From contig CAVWEN010000002.1 in the NCBI GenBank assembly GCA_963754045.1, forward strand, positions 1,240,001 through 1,304,000: DNA of 64,000 nucleotides. Reading direction: 5' to 3'. The position numbers and the translations under genes are program-made. Below the pieces are notes generated by a model that saw only the letters and a list, made by a program, of their open reading frames with translations, was not told the DNA's origin and made no database searches. Position 1 is the first letter of the stretch; every line of letters starts with the position of its first letter. Source of the DNA: JALZKA01 sp963754045 (GTDB lineage Bacteria > Actinomycetota > Thermoleophilia > Solirubrobacterales > 70-9). Of the stretch, positions 1 through 7,640 are shown piece after piece.

Positions 1-544
1 TCACGGCCCAGAGTGTGAACCCCGAGACCACGAGGAAAACGCCGCCGATCCATGCATCGACCCCGTTCGATGGCGAGTAGACCTCGTCGGCCAGCGGCGG
101 CAGCGGTGAGAGCGCGACCTCGGGAACCGTGTACAGGAAGCTCGCGTAAACCACGAACGCGCCCACGCCGTAGAGCCAGTAGGAGAGCTGGTGGATTCGC
201 GGGAGCGCGACGCCTCGGGCGCCGATCTGAAGTGGGACGATGTAACTCATCAGGCCCAGCAGCATTGGGACCGCGAAGAGCACGACGAAGGTGAGGTTCT
301 GGGCCGAGAGGATCCGGTTGAAGATCTCGGGTGAAAAGATCGTGCTGTCGGGGACGATCAGGTGGAAGCGCAGCAGGGCGAGCTGCACGGCCGCGATGGC
401 GAGAAAGGTGAGCGCGGTGCCGATATAGAGCTTGCCGACGCGCTTGTGGTCGGCGGACGTCACGGCCTCGATCCATGGCGTCTGCTGGGTGGCCGCACCG
501 CGGGTAACGACCTCGGGGCGAGGCTGGGTGATCGTGGGTGGCAC
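1..544 (-). CDS. ctaD: Heme-copper oxidase subunit I, 5' part (divergent)
   Basis: This is the first 181 codons of a cytochrome/quinol oxidase subunit I; the rest lies beyond the window edge. The GTG start shares its G with the TAG stop of the upstream subunit II gene (TAGTG). Seen: the family N-terminus with SADHKRVGKLY (about 30-40), several hydrophobic helices, and the conserved FAVPMLLG and VPLQIGARGVALPR stretches (about 90-115). Known of the family: helix II carries a histidine (in T-M/A-H-G) that binds the low-spin heme. Odd: here the aligned residue is Gln82 in L-S-A-Q-N-L-T-F, so that ligand is absent. The copper-site and high-spin heme ligands cannot be examined here. Family assignment is secure; activity as an oxidase is uncertain. 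Confidence 0.85.
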   Translation of the reverse strand, partial: MPPTITQPRPEVVTRGAATQQTPWIEAVTSADHKRVGKLYIGTALTFLAIAAVQLALLRFHLIVPDSTIFSPEIFNRILSAQNLTFVVLFAVPMLLGLMSYIVPLQIGARGVALPRIHQLSYWLYGVGAFVVYASFLYTVPEVALSPLPPLADEVYSPSNGVDAWIGGVFLVVSGFTLWAV

Positions 545-1374
545 TAGAGGTCCCCCTCCTCGGCGGCTCGGACGGACTCGGTCACGGCCTCCTGCGCCGC
601 CCTCAGGTCGTCGGCAAGGCGGGTCAGATAGGTGTCGTAATCCTCCTTGGACACGACCTCTACCGTCGCTCGCATGGCCGGGTACGAGGTGCCGGAGAAC
701 TGCGTGGACTGACCGCGGTAGGTTCCTACCTCGTCGGCCTCGAACCAGGTCGTCGTCACCTCTCCCGGGACGGCGTCGACCTGGGGGCCCAGCTCGGGAA
801 TGAACCATCGATGCAAGACGTCGGTCGAGTCGATCGAGAGCTCGACCCGCGTGTCAACAGGGACAACCAGCTCGTTGTAGGAAAAGGTCTCGGAGATGTC
901 CTCGCGTTCGCCGGCGGGGTACTCGAACCGCCACAGCCATTGCTGGCCCACGACGCCGATCTGCAGCGTGCGGGCCTCGTCCTCGGCGTCGGCCTCCAGC
1001 GTCTTCTCGGTCATCACGATCCCGAAGATGAAGATCGCCAGGGCCACCACACTCAGGCCGCCTGCGACGCGGCCGATCAAGCCGCGACCCGCGGTGATGC
1101 GACGGGGAGCCTCGTCGCCACCATCCCGGTTTCGGATCACGGCGGATACGAGCCCGCCGATGAGGGCTGCCCCGAGCAGGACGATCACGATCAGCATCAC
1201 CCAGTAGCTGGTGCGCATGTCCGCGGCATTCGGCGAGTGGGCGTCGCTCGGCGCGATGCCGTCGGCCGAGGCCGTTGCGGCAAGCACTAGGAGCATTGCT
1301 CCGGCGAGCAGGAAAGCCGCGAGGACGCGGCCGAACGGTCTTGGGTTCTGCGGGGTCCTCAAGGCGGCCGCCAT
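544..1374 (-). CDS. ctaC: Heme-copper oxidase subunit II lacking CuA ligands
   Basis: 276 residues starting at the ATG at 1374; longer upstream readings are low-complexity. Seen: an N-terminal signal-like helix (17-37), two transmembrane helices (about 57-80 and 103-121), then the periplasmic cupredoxin domain with the aromatic region QQWLWRFEYP (144-153) and DVLHRWFIPELG (185-196). Known of the family: CuA is bound by one early His, two Cys, a Glu, a late His and a Met. His188 and Met234 are kept, but the other positions are Ser223, Gln225, Ser227 and Tyr231. This resembles quinol oxidase subunit II (CyoA), which has also lost CuA. It is followed directly by subunit I. Inference: electrons enter from quinol or another donor, not through CuA. 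Confidence 0.88.
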   Translation of the reverse strand: MAAALRTPQNPRPFGRVLAAFLLAGAMLLVLAATASADGIAPSDAHSPNAADMRTSYWVMLIVIVLLGAALIGGLVSAVIRNRDGGDEAPRRITAGRGLIGRVAGGLSVVALAIFIFGIVMTEKTLEADAEDEARTLQIGVVGQQWLWRFEYPAGEREDISETFSYNELVVPVDTRVELSIDSTDVLHRWFIPELGPQVDAVPGEVTTTWFEADEVGTYRGQSTQFSGTSYPAMRATVEVVSKEDYDTYLTRLADDLRAAQEAVTESVRAAEEGDL

Positions 1375-1454
1375 TCTAATCGGAGCCGGGGGACAACTGG
1401 GCAGCCGCCTCAACGGCGGCGGTGCTCGCCTTTGCCCTTCGGGCCCCGCCTCAC

Positions 1455-1460
1455 TAACCT
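1455..1460 (+). promoter_or_regulatory. -10-like TAACCT before PAP2-like gene
   Basis: The hexamer TAACCT ends nine bases before the GTG at 1470 and no Shine-Dalgarno is seen. This fits a -10 element whose transcript starts at or next to the start codon. No convincing -35. Confidence 0.4.
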
Positions 1461-1469
1461 CGCTCGGCT

Positions 1470-2426
1470 GTGCGCCGGCCTTCCCGAAGCTCTCGCCGGC
1501 CGCGTCCTGGGGTGCGGAAGGCCGTCCGTGCCGGGGCGTTGGCGGCGCTCGCGGCGTCGATCGCGATCCCACCGTTGCGTCGGCGACTGCGGGTTCCCGC
1601 GACCGTATCTGTCGCCGCTTCGCTGGCCGGGCCACCCGCCCTCGCGGTCCTCCGGCCCCGCACCCACGCTCGCGATGTCGCGCTGTACGCCTTGCAGATG
1701 TGGGGGTTCACCATGGCACACGAAATTCCCTACGACGATCCCGAGGCGCTCCGTCGCCGCCTGCGCGTGAACTATCCGATTCGTGCGGACCGTGCGCTGG
1801 GTGGCGGCGTGCTCCCGAACGCCCGCCTGCAGCGCGCGCTCGGGAAGCCGGATGGTCCGGGCAAGCTCGATGTCGTCCTGTCATTGGCGCACTGGGCCTG
1901 GTTCCTCGTGCCGCATATGAGCCTCGTCTACGTACTGCTGCGCGACGAGGAGCGGTTCCCGCGCGCCGCGCGTCAGATGTCGGCCACGTACGACCTCGGC
2001 TGCGCCACCTACTTCGCCGTCCCGACCGCTCCACCGTGGTGGGCCGCCGAGAACGGTTACACCGACGAGGAGGTGCGGCGGCTGATGATCGATGTTGGCG
2101 AACGGATATGGGGTTCTGCATGGCCCCGCCTCTATGACTCGCTCGGCGGCAATCCGTGGGCGGCGATGCCCTCGCTGCATTTCGGCAGCTCGATGATGGC
2201 CGCGATGATCCTGGGCGACAGCAGCCGCTCGATGGGCGCGGCGGGCTGGGCCTACACGCTGACGCTCGGCTTTGCGCTCGTGTACCTGGGGGAGCATTAC
2301 GTGACCGACCTCGCCGCGGGCGCGATCGTTGCTTTGGCCGTCAGACGCGGTGAGCCGATTGCCGACCCACTCGTATCGCGCGCGAGCGCGGTGATCCAGA
2401 GGCTCGAGCGAATCGCGAACGACTGA
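1470..2426 (+). CDS. PAP2-superfamily membrane phosphatase/transferase
   Basis: 318 residues from a GTG. Seen: several hydrophobic helices; the motif PSLHFG in the centre-right of the protein, and GEHYVTDLAAG about 45 residues later, which match motifs 2 and 3 of the PAP2/Aur1 (inositol phosphotransferase-like) group, where two histidines and an aspartate form the phosphohistidine site. The protein probably hydrolyses or transfers a phospho-head group of a membrane lipid, in the cytoplasmic membrane. It is divergent from the oxidase genes and only 26 bases upstream of the flippase-like gene, so the two are likely co-transcribed. The first 60 residues are basic and weakly conserved; a later start, such as the ATG giving MAHEIPYDD, is possible. 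Confidence 0.75.
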   Translation: MRRPSRSSRRPRPGVRKAVRAGALAALAASIAIPPLRRRLRVPATVSVAASLAGPPALAVLRPRTHARDVALYALQMWGFTMAHEIPYDDPEALRRRLRVNYPIRADRALGGGVLPNARLQRALGKPDGPGKLDVVLSLAHWAWFLVPHMSLVYVLLRDEERFPRAARQMSATYDLGCATYFAVPTAPPWWAAENGYTDEEVRRLMIDVGERIWGSAWPRLYDSLGGNPWAAMPSLHFGSSMMAAMILGDSSRSMGAAGWAYTLTLGFALVYLGEHYVTDLAAGAIVALAVRRGEPIADPLVSRASAVIQRLERIAND

Positions 2427-2452
2427 TGTTCCTGCAAGCATGACGCCCTGAG

Positions 2453-3589
2453 ATGAGCGATCTCCGGGCGACCTCGCGCGACGACGTTGCGGCTGACGTC
2501 GAGGACGAGGACGACAACGCGGAACCGACGTTCTTCGCGGACCGCACGCGCCTGCTCCAGACGCTCGCGTTCGTCGTCGTGGTCATCGTCGGCATCTACC
2601 TCCTTCTGCCACAGGTCGTCGGGATCGAGGACGGAATCAAGCGGCTCAAGCGCGCCGATCCGGTCTGGATCACCATCGCCGTTGCCTGTTCGCTTCTGAT
2701 GTTCTTCTCCTACGTGGGCCTCTTCAGGGGCGTTGTCGGCGAGCGCGTGATCGACCTGCGCTGGAGCGAGAGCTACCAGATCACCCTGGCGGGGCTGGCG
2801 GCTTCGCGGCTGTTCTCCGCCGGAGGCGCGGGCGGCATCGTCCTCACCTATTGGGCGCTTCGCAAAGCGGGTATGGAGCGCCGCCAGTCGGCCCAGCGGA
2901 TGGTCGCTTTCCTGGTCCTCCTCTACGCCGTCTACATGTTCACGCTCCTGATCAACGGAATCCTGCTTCGCGCCGGCGTGCTGCCCGGGCCTGACCCAGC
3001 GGGCCTGACGATCGTGCCCGCCGCCGTCGCGGGTGCGGTGATCGCGATATTTCTCTTGATCGCCCTGATCCCGGGCAACTTCGAGCGGCGATTGCGCGAG
3101 AGCTCGCCCGAGACCAGGATCGGGCGAATCGCAGTGCGGATCGCGATGGGCCCGGCCACCCTGGCCGCCGGCACCCGGCTCGCAATCGAGTTCATCCGCA
3201 AGCCGAAGCAGGGAGGACTCGCGCTGGCGGGGGCGATTGGGTTCTGGGCGGCGAACATCGCGATTCTCTGGGCGAGCTTCGAGGCTTTCGACCTGGACGT
3301 TTCCGGAGCGGTGATCGTCCAGGGATTCTTCGTGGGCATGTTCGCCAACCTGCTGCCGACGCCGGGCGGGGTCGGCGCCGTCGACGCGGGGATGATCGGC
3401 ACGTTTGTGCTGTTCGGGCTGCCCGGCGGCTCCGTGCTGGCCGCGGTTCTCGTCTACCGCCTGATCGCCTTCTATTTGCCGATTCCGCCCGGCATCGTCG
3501 CGTTCTTCCAGTTGCGCCGGACTGTCAGTCGCTGGGAGGAGGCGAAAAAATCTGGTTCTGGTCCGGTTCCGGCGGCCATTACTTCATAA
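2453..3589 (+). CDS. Lysylphosphatidylglycerol synthase TM-domain (UPF0104/YbhN-like) protein
   Basis: 378 residues with an acidic cytoplasmic N-terminus (1-30) followed by about eight transmembrane helices. Seen: SRLFSAGGAGGIVLTYWALRK near residue 120-140 and LLPTPGGVGAVDAGMIG near 305, both characteristic of the flippase-like domain of LPG synthase/YbhN proteins. Family members flip or handle phospholipids, but the substrate here cannot be told, and the aminoacyl-transferase domain of full MprF is absent. It follows the PAP2-like gene closely, which suggests a shared role in membrane lipid metabolism. Its stop codon lies inside the palindrome upstream of trxB. Confidence 0.8.
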   Translation: MSDLRATSRDDVAADVEDEDDNAEPTFFADRTRLLQTLAFVVVVIVGIYLLLPQVVGIEDGIKRLKRADPVWITIAVACSLLMFFSYVGLFRGVVGERVIDLRWSESYQITLAGLAASRLFSAGGAGGIVLTYWALRKAGMERRQSAQRMVAFLVLLYAVYMFTLLINGILLRAGVLPGPDPAGLTIVPAAVAGAVIAIFLLIALIPGNFERRLRESSPETRIGRIAVRIAMGPATLAAGTRLAIEFIRKPKQGGLALAGAIGFWAANIAILWASFEAFDLDVSGAVIVQGFFVGMFANLLPTPGGVGAVDAGMIGTFVLFGLPGGSVLAAVLVYRLIAFYLPIPPGIVAFFQLRRTVSRWEEAKKSGSGPVPAAITS

Positions 3590-3598
3590 AGTGAAGTA
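3580..3598. promoter_or_regulatory. Perfect 7-bp dyad upstream of trxB
   Basis: TACTTCA (3580-3586) and TGAAGTA (3592-3598) form a perfect inverted repeat around five bases. The site is AT-rich in a GC-rich setting, overlaps the stop codon of the preceding gene and lies 46 bases before the trxB start. It looks like an operator for a dimeric repressor; a short hairpin is less likely because no T-run follows. Confidence 0.5.
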
Positions 3599-3643
3599 TT
3601 ATGTTCCGTAACGAATCAAGCAACGGCTAAACGAAGGGAAGAC

Positions 3644-4651
3644 GTGAGCGAGCAGCGGGTTGAAAACGTGATCATCGTCGGCGGCGGCCCCGCCGGATAC
3701 ACCGCTGCCCTCTACAGCTCGCGGGCTGATCTCGAGCCGTTAGTGATCGAAGGCTTCGCTTGGGGCGGCCAGCTTCAGAACACGACCGACGTGGAGAACT
3801 ATCCGGGGTACACCGATGGAATCATGGGTCCGGAGATGATGAACCAGTTCCGCGCCCAGGCCGAGCGCTTCGGCACCCGTTTCGTCACCGACGACGCCAC
3901 CCGCCTCGAGCTCTCCGACGGGGGCGTCCAGCGCGTCTTCGTCGGCGACTCAGAGCACCTCGCGAAGACCGTGATCCTCGCGATGGGTGCGGAGCCGCGG
4001 CGCCTGGGCCTCCCCGGCGAGATCGAGCTCGGTGGTCGTGGCGTGTCCACTTGCGGTGTCTGCGACGGCGCGTTCTTCAAGGGCCAGGAGGTGATGGTGA
4101 TCGGGGGCGGCGACTCCGCGATGGAGGACGCGATGTTCATCGCCAAGTACGCCTCGAAGCTCACCGTGGTACACCGCCGCGACGAGTTCCGCGCCTCCAA
4201 GATCATGCTCGAGCGCGCTCGCGAGACCGAGAACATCGAGTTCAAGACGCCCTACGAGCCGGAGGAGTTCATCGCCGGCGACGACGGCAAGCTCCGCGCC
4301 GTGCGTCTACGGCACGCCGAGACTGGCGAGACCGAGGAGTTGGATGTCGGCGGCGCCTTCGTCGCGATCGGCCACATCCCACGCTCCGAGCTCGTCACCG
4401 GCCAGGTCGCAACCGATGACGGAGGTTATGTCGTGACCGAGGCACAGTCCACCAGGACCAACCTCGCGGGCGTGCTTGCGATCGGCGATCTCGTCGACCA
4501 CACCTACCGCCAGGCCGTGACCGCGGCTGGAAGCGGCTGCATGGGAGCGCTCGACGCCGAATGGTATTTGCGCGATACCCCGCCGTCGCCCGAGGCGCAC
4601 TGGTCGGCGGCCCCGGGCGAGGTAGCCCAGGCGGCACAGGCAAGCGCCTAA
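3644..4651 (+). CDS. trxB: Thioredoxin reductase
   Basis: 335 residues; GTG start with GAAGGGAAG a few bases upstream. It transfers electrons from NADPH through FAD and a disulfide to thioredoxin in the cytoplasm. Seen: FAD-binding VGGGPAGYT (12-20), the redox pair Cys137-x-x-Cys140 in STCGVCDGAFFKG, the NADPH-binding GGGDSAMED, the HRRDEFRAS turn after it, and the C-terminal FAD motif GDLVDHTYRQAVTAAGSG. The length is usual for the family; the C-terminal 25 residues (Ala/Pro-rich) are extra. It ends inside a strong terminator hairpin. A dyad lies upstream, so it may be regulated separately from the flippase-like gene. No thioredoxin gene is adjacent. Confidence 0.95.
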   Translation: MSEQRVENVIIVGGGPAGYTAALYSSRADLEPLVIEGFAWGGQLQNTTDVENYPGYTDGIMGPEMMNQFRAQAERFGTRFVTDDATRLELSDGGVQRVFVGDSEHLAKTVILAMGAEPRRLGLPGEIELGGRGVSTCGVCDGAFFKGQEVMVIGGGDSAMEDAMFIAKYASKLTVVHRRDEFRASKIMLERARETENIEFKTPYEPEEFIAGDDGKLRAVRLRHAETGETEELDVGGAFVAIGHIPRSELVTGQVATDDGGYVVTEAQSTRTNLAGVLAIGDLVDHTYRQAVTAAGSGCMGALDAEWYLRDTPPSPEAHWSAAPGEVAQAAQASA

Positions 4652-4673
4652 ACGGGGTCAGACCCCGTTTAGG
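4647..4673. terminator. 12-bp hairpin between convergent genes, with the GGGGTCAGACCCC core
   Basis: Arms 4647-4658 and 4662-4673 are perfectly complementary around a CAG loop. The trxB stop codon lies in the left arm. It sits between trxB and the convergent lysyl-oxidase-like gene, so it can serve as a bidirectional terminator. The core GGGGTCAGACCCC is a palindrome I recall as recurring in many bacterial genomes. There is no long T-run. Confidence 0.7.
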
Positions 4674-4678
4674 TCGCG

Positions 4679-5563
4679 CTAGATGCTCGGCAGCGGGGTC
4701 TTGCAGGCCCCGGACAGGCGCCGGACCTTCTTGTTCTTGGGCGAGATCGCGACGCGCTGGCCGGTGACGTTGTTGTCCGGGTTCGATTCCTGGAGCTGCC
4801 CGTCGGGGTCACCCGGTGAGCCGGGGTCGACGCGCAGCACCAGGCAGAACCGCCCGTGCTTCTGGCCGGTCACATCAATGCCCTGGCCGCGCAGGCCGGC
4901 ACCGTAGAGATCGGAGTAGCCGATCGAGAGTCCGTTGGTGCTGGTCCCTGAGCAGCTTGCAAACGGCTCCCCGGGATCCTGCGGGTAGTAGCTCGCTACC
5001 GGAAAGCCAGGCAGGGTTTCGTCGGCGGTCGGGCCGTCAATGATGCAGAAGGAGATCTTTTTGGCCTTGCCGGCCAGCTTCCCGGTCTTCTCCCGGTAGA
5101 GCGCGTAGTTCGCGAAGTTGTCGAAGTGCCAGTGGTCGTGCGCAGGGTGGTAGCGCGAGCAGCCGACAGAGGCTTCGTTGAAGTCCGAGTCGCTGCCGCG
5201 GATAAAGAAATCATCTGAGGGCCCGTGGTTGGAGTCCTCGTAGACGTTCTGGATGGTCTCCCGCCCGAACGGCTGGCCCGGCGCCTGGCACGAGTCAGGG
5301 CCAGTCTCTGGATTCTGAGTCAACTCGAGCGGACCGTTGCCCAGGTTCATCACGGTGTTCGAAAAGCGGATTCGCAGCGTCCGCTTGTTGTCTCCCTGCA
5401 GGTAGAGCTCTTCGGGCTTTTTCACGCGCAGGTCGGGGAGAAGCGGGTCGCCCGGGTTGGACTGGGCAGTCCCGGCGCCGGCCACGAGAGCGGCGAAGGC
5501 TGCGATCGCCGCCAGTGCGACGACCCCCGCAATCCTGATTCTCGAAGCCACCCCCGCATCCAT
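4679..5563 (-). CDS. Secreted lysyl-oxidase-family copper protein
   Basis: 294 residues from the ATG at 5563. Seen: an N-terminal signal peptide (about 8-37, AGVVALAAIAAFAALVAGAG), then a domain with CSRYHPAHDHWHFDNFANYAL, which matches the copper-binding H-x-H-x-H motif of lysyl oxidases (PF01186), and several cysteines likely in disulfides. Eukaryotic lysyl oxidases oxidise the epsilon-amino group of lysine; substrates of bacterial members are mostly unknown. The protein is probably exported. A TACTGT hexamer eight bases before the ATG suggests a leaderless transcript. Its 3' end faces trxB across a shared hairpin. Family call is good, reaction is inferred. Confidence 0.82.
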   Translation of the reverse strand: MDAGVASRIRIAGVVALAAIAAFAALVAGAGTAQSNPGDPLLPDLRVKKPEELYLQGDNKRTLRIRFSNTVMNLGNGPLELTQNPETGPDSCQAPGQPFGRETIQNVYEDSNHGPSDDFFIRGSDSDFNEASVGCSRYHPAHDHWHFDNFANYALYREKTGKLAGKAKKISFCIIDGPTADETLPGFPVASYYPQDPGEPFASCSGTSTNGLSIGYSDLYGAGLRGQGIDVTGQKHGRFCLVLRVDPGSPGDPDGQLQESNPDNNVTGQRVAISPKNKKVRRLSGACKTPLPSI

Positions 5564-5571
5564 CCTTGCGA

Positions 5572-5577
5572 ACAGTA
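5572..5577 (-). promoter_or_regulatory. -10-like TACTGT before lysyl-oxidase-like gene
   Basis: TACTGT on the minus strand ends eight bases before the ATG at 5563; no Shine-Dalgarno. Consistent with a leaderless transcript. Confidence 0.4.
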
Positions 5578-5634
5578 GCGCCGTAGCGGGCGGTGGGGGT
5601 GAGGTTCCGCACACGGCGTAATCGGCACCGTCCC

Positions 5635-5640
5635 TAGGCT
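5635..5640 (+). promoter_or_regulatory. -10-like TAGGCT before EamA gene
   Basis: TAGGCT ends six bases before the GTG at 5647; no Shine-Dalgarno is present. Typical position for a leaderless start. Confidence 0.5.
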
Positions 5641-5646
5641 CAAAGC

Positions 5647-6522
5647 GTGAACCGTCGCGCCTGGAGCCTCCTGATCGCCTTGGCGGCGATCTGGGGAGCC
5701 AGCTACCTGTTCATCAAGATCGGCGTGCGCGACCTCTCGCCCTCGATGGTGGCATGGGGGCGTGTTGCGCTGGCAGCAGCCGTCCTGGCGCCGCTCGCCG
5801 CTTCGCGCGGGGTATTGGCACTGCCAGCGGGCAGCCTGCCACCGCTGGTGGTACTCGCGGTCATTCAGGTTGCGGCACCGTTTTTACTGATCGCCGAGGG
5901 GGAGCAGGAGATCTCCTCCTCGCTGGCCGGGATCCTCGTTGCCTCGACGCCGCTGTTCACCGCGCTGCTGGCGATCCGCCTCGACCAGGAGGAGCGCTCA
6001 CGCGGGGTGAGGATGTGGGGGGTCGTGGCCGGCTTGGCCGGTGTTGCCCTGCTCCTGGGCGTCGATCTGGGCGGCACCTCGGCCGAGCTCCTGGGCGGCG
6101 CAGCGATCCTGCTCGCGAGCCTCGGCTACGCCGTGGGCGCCTTCATCGCCAAGCGACGCCTCTCGGTTGTCTCGGCGACAGGGATCGCCGCCTGGGTGAT
6201 GATCGTCAGCACGGTTCTGCTCGCGCCCGCGGCCATCGCTTCGGCACCCGAGACCGTGCCCGGATTGGGGCCAATCGCGGCCGTCGCGGCGCTGGGGATC
6301 CTCGGCACTGGCGTCGCGTTCGCGATCTTTTACGAGCTGATGGGCACGGTTGGCCCCGCGCGGACCTTCATCGTCACCTACCTGGCGCCCGCTTTCGCGG
6401 TTGCTTACGGGGTGATCCTGCTCGACGAGCCGTTCACCGCCTCGACTGCAGCGGGGCTCGGCCTGATCCTGGGTGGCTCCTATCTGGCCGCGGCTGAGCG
6501 CAGGGACCCGGCGACCGCGTAG
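5647..6522 (+). CDS. EamA-family (drug/metabolite) transporter
   Basis: 291 residues with about ten hydrophobic helices in two EamA repeats (roughly 5-135 and 145-285). Seen: the family opening WGASYLFIKIGVRDLSP and, near the end, ARTFIVTYLAPAFAVAYGVILLDEP, which is a hallmark of the second EamA half. Members export amino acids, nucleobases or other small metabolites; the substrate here is unknown. A TAGGCT hexamer six bases upstream of the GTG suggests a leaderless mRNA. The last 43 bases overlap the 3' end of the convergent 3-hydroxyacyl-CoA dehydrogenase gene. Confidence 0.87.
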   Translation: MNRRAWSLLIALAAIWGASYLFIKIGVRDLSPSMVAWGRVALAAAVLAPLAASRGVLALPAGSLPPLVVLAVIQVAAPFLLIAEGEQEISSSLAGILVASTPLFTALLAIRLDQEERSRGVRMWGVVAGLAGVALLLGVDLGGTSAELLGGAAILLASLGYAVGAFIAKRRLSVVSATGIAAWVMIVSTVLLAPAAIASAPETVPGLGPIAAVAALGILGTGVAFAIFYELMGTVGPARTFIVTYLAPAFAVAYGVILLDEPFTASTAAGLGLILGGSYLAAAERRDPATA

Positions 6523-7640
6523 CGCTCGTCGCCGTCCGGTCCCGCCAGCTCGTCGAGCAAGGCCACGAGGGCCGCGGCGCCCAGCTCGTCGCGCCACTCG
6601 AACGGGCCCTTGGGATGGTTCAGGCCGAGGCGCATCGCGATGTCGATGTCGGCGGGCGCAGCGACGCTCTCCTGCGCGGCAAAGCTGGCCTCGTTCACGA
6701 GTTGTGCGACCACTTGGTGGACGATGGCGTCGGGATCTGCGCCCGTCGAAGTCGCTTCCGGCTCGACCTTGCGCCCGTCGGTGTAGCGGTAGAAGCCCTC
6801 GCCGGACTTGCGCCCGTACAGCCCCTCGGCCACCATGCGCTCCTGGAGCGGCAACGGCTTCCAGCGTGCAACGGGCCGCTGCTCGTAGAACGAGCGGGCG
6901 ACAGCCAGGTTTACGTCCACGCCGATCAGGTCGATCAGCTCGAACGGGCCCATCCGGTAGCCGCCCAGTTCGCGCATCGCGCGGTCGATCTCCACGTGCG
7001 AGGCAACGCCGTCACTCAGCATTCGCAGTGACTCCAGGGCATAGGGGCGGTTGCAGCGGTTGACTATGAAGCCCGGGGTGTCGGTGGCGCGTACGGCGGT
7101 GCGTCCCATCGCCTCCGCCACTCGCTCGCACAACTCGAGTGTGGACTCGGCGCTCCCCGGGCCGGCCACTACCTCGACCAGGCGCATCAGCGCCGGTGGA
7201 TTGAAGAAATGCATCCCGCAGACGCGCTCCGGGCGCTCCAGCGCTGCGGCGATGTCTCCGACCGGCAGTGATGACGTGTTGGTGGCGAGCACTGCTTCCG
7301 GGGCGCAGAGCCCCTCGAGCTCGGCGAAGATCGCGCGTTTTGAGTCGAGGCGCTCGGGGGCTGCCTCGATCACCAGGGAGCATTCGGCCAGCTCGTCGAG
7401 CCGCGTCGAGCGCCGGAGCCGGTCGGCCGCGGCCGCGGCATCACCCGCGCCCCACAGGCCCTTCCCGGCGCCCTTGGCGAGCGCGGCCTCGAGGCGGTCG
7501 GCGCCGCTCGCCAGGGCGCCGACATCAGGGTCGAAGAGGTAAGTCAAATAGCCGCCGAGGCAGCCGAGCTGGGCGATGCCTGCGCCCATCGTCCCGGCTC
7601 CGACGACCCCGATCCGCTCGGGCGCAGGGCCGCCGCTCAA
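6480..7640 (-). CDS. 3-hydroxyacyl-CoA dehydrogenase
   Basis: 386 residues. The start is a TTG overlapping the TGA of the enoyl-CoA hydratase gene (TTGA), so translation is probably coupled. The enzyme oxidises L-3-hydroxyacyl-CoA with NAD in beta-oxidation. Seen: the Rossmann motif VVGAGTMGAGIAQ at the N-terminus, NTSSLPVGDIA, catalytic His in GMHFFNPP, PGFIVNRC, and two 3HCDH C-terminal domains in tandem (about 180-285 and 295-375), as in PaaH/Hbd-like proteins. The short second C-terminal domain accounts for the extra length over a 280-residue Hbd. It overlaps the 3' end of the EamA gene by 43 bases. Confidence 0.9.
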   Translation of the reverse strand: MSGGPAPERIGVVGAGTMGAGIAQLGCLGGYLTYLFDPDVGALASGADRLEAALAKGAGKGLWGAGDAAAAADRLRRSTRLDELAECSLVIEAAPERLDSKRAIFAELEGLCAPEAVLATNTSSLPVGDIAAALERPERVCGMHFFNPPALMRLVEVVAGPGSAESTLELCERVAEAMGRTAVRATDTPGFIVNRCNRPYALESLRMLSDGVASHVEIDRAMRELGGYRMGPFELIDLIGVDVNLAVARSFYEQRPVARWKPLPLQERMVAEGLYGRKSGEGFYRYTDGRKVEPEATSTGADPDAIVHQVVAQLVNEASFAAQESVAAPADIDIAMRLGLNHPKGPFEWRDELGAAALVALLDELAGPDGDERYAVAGSLRSAAAR

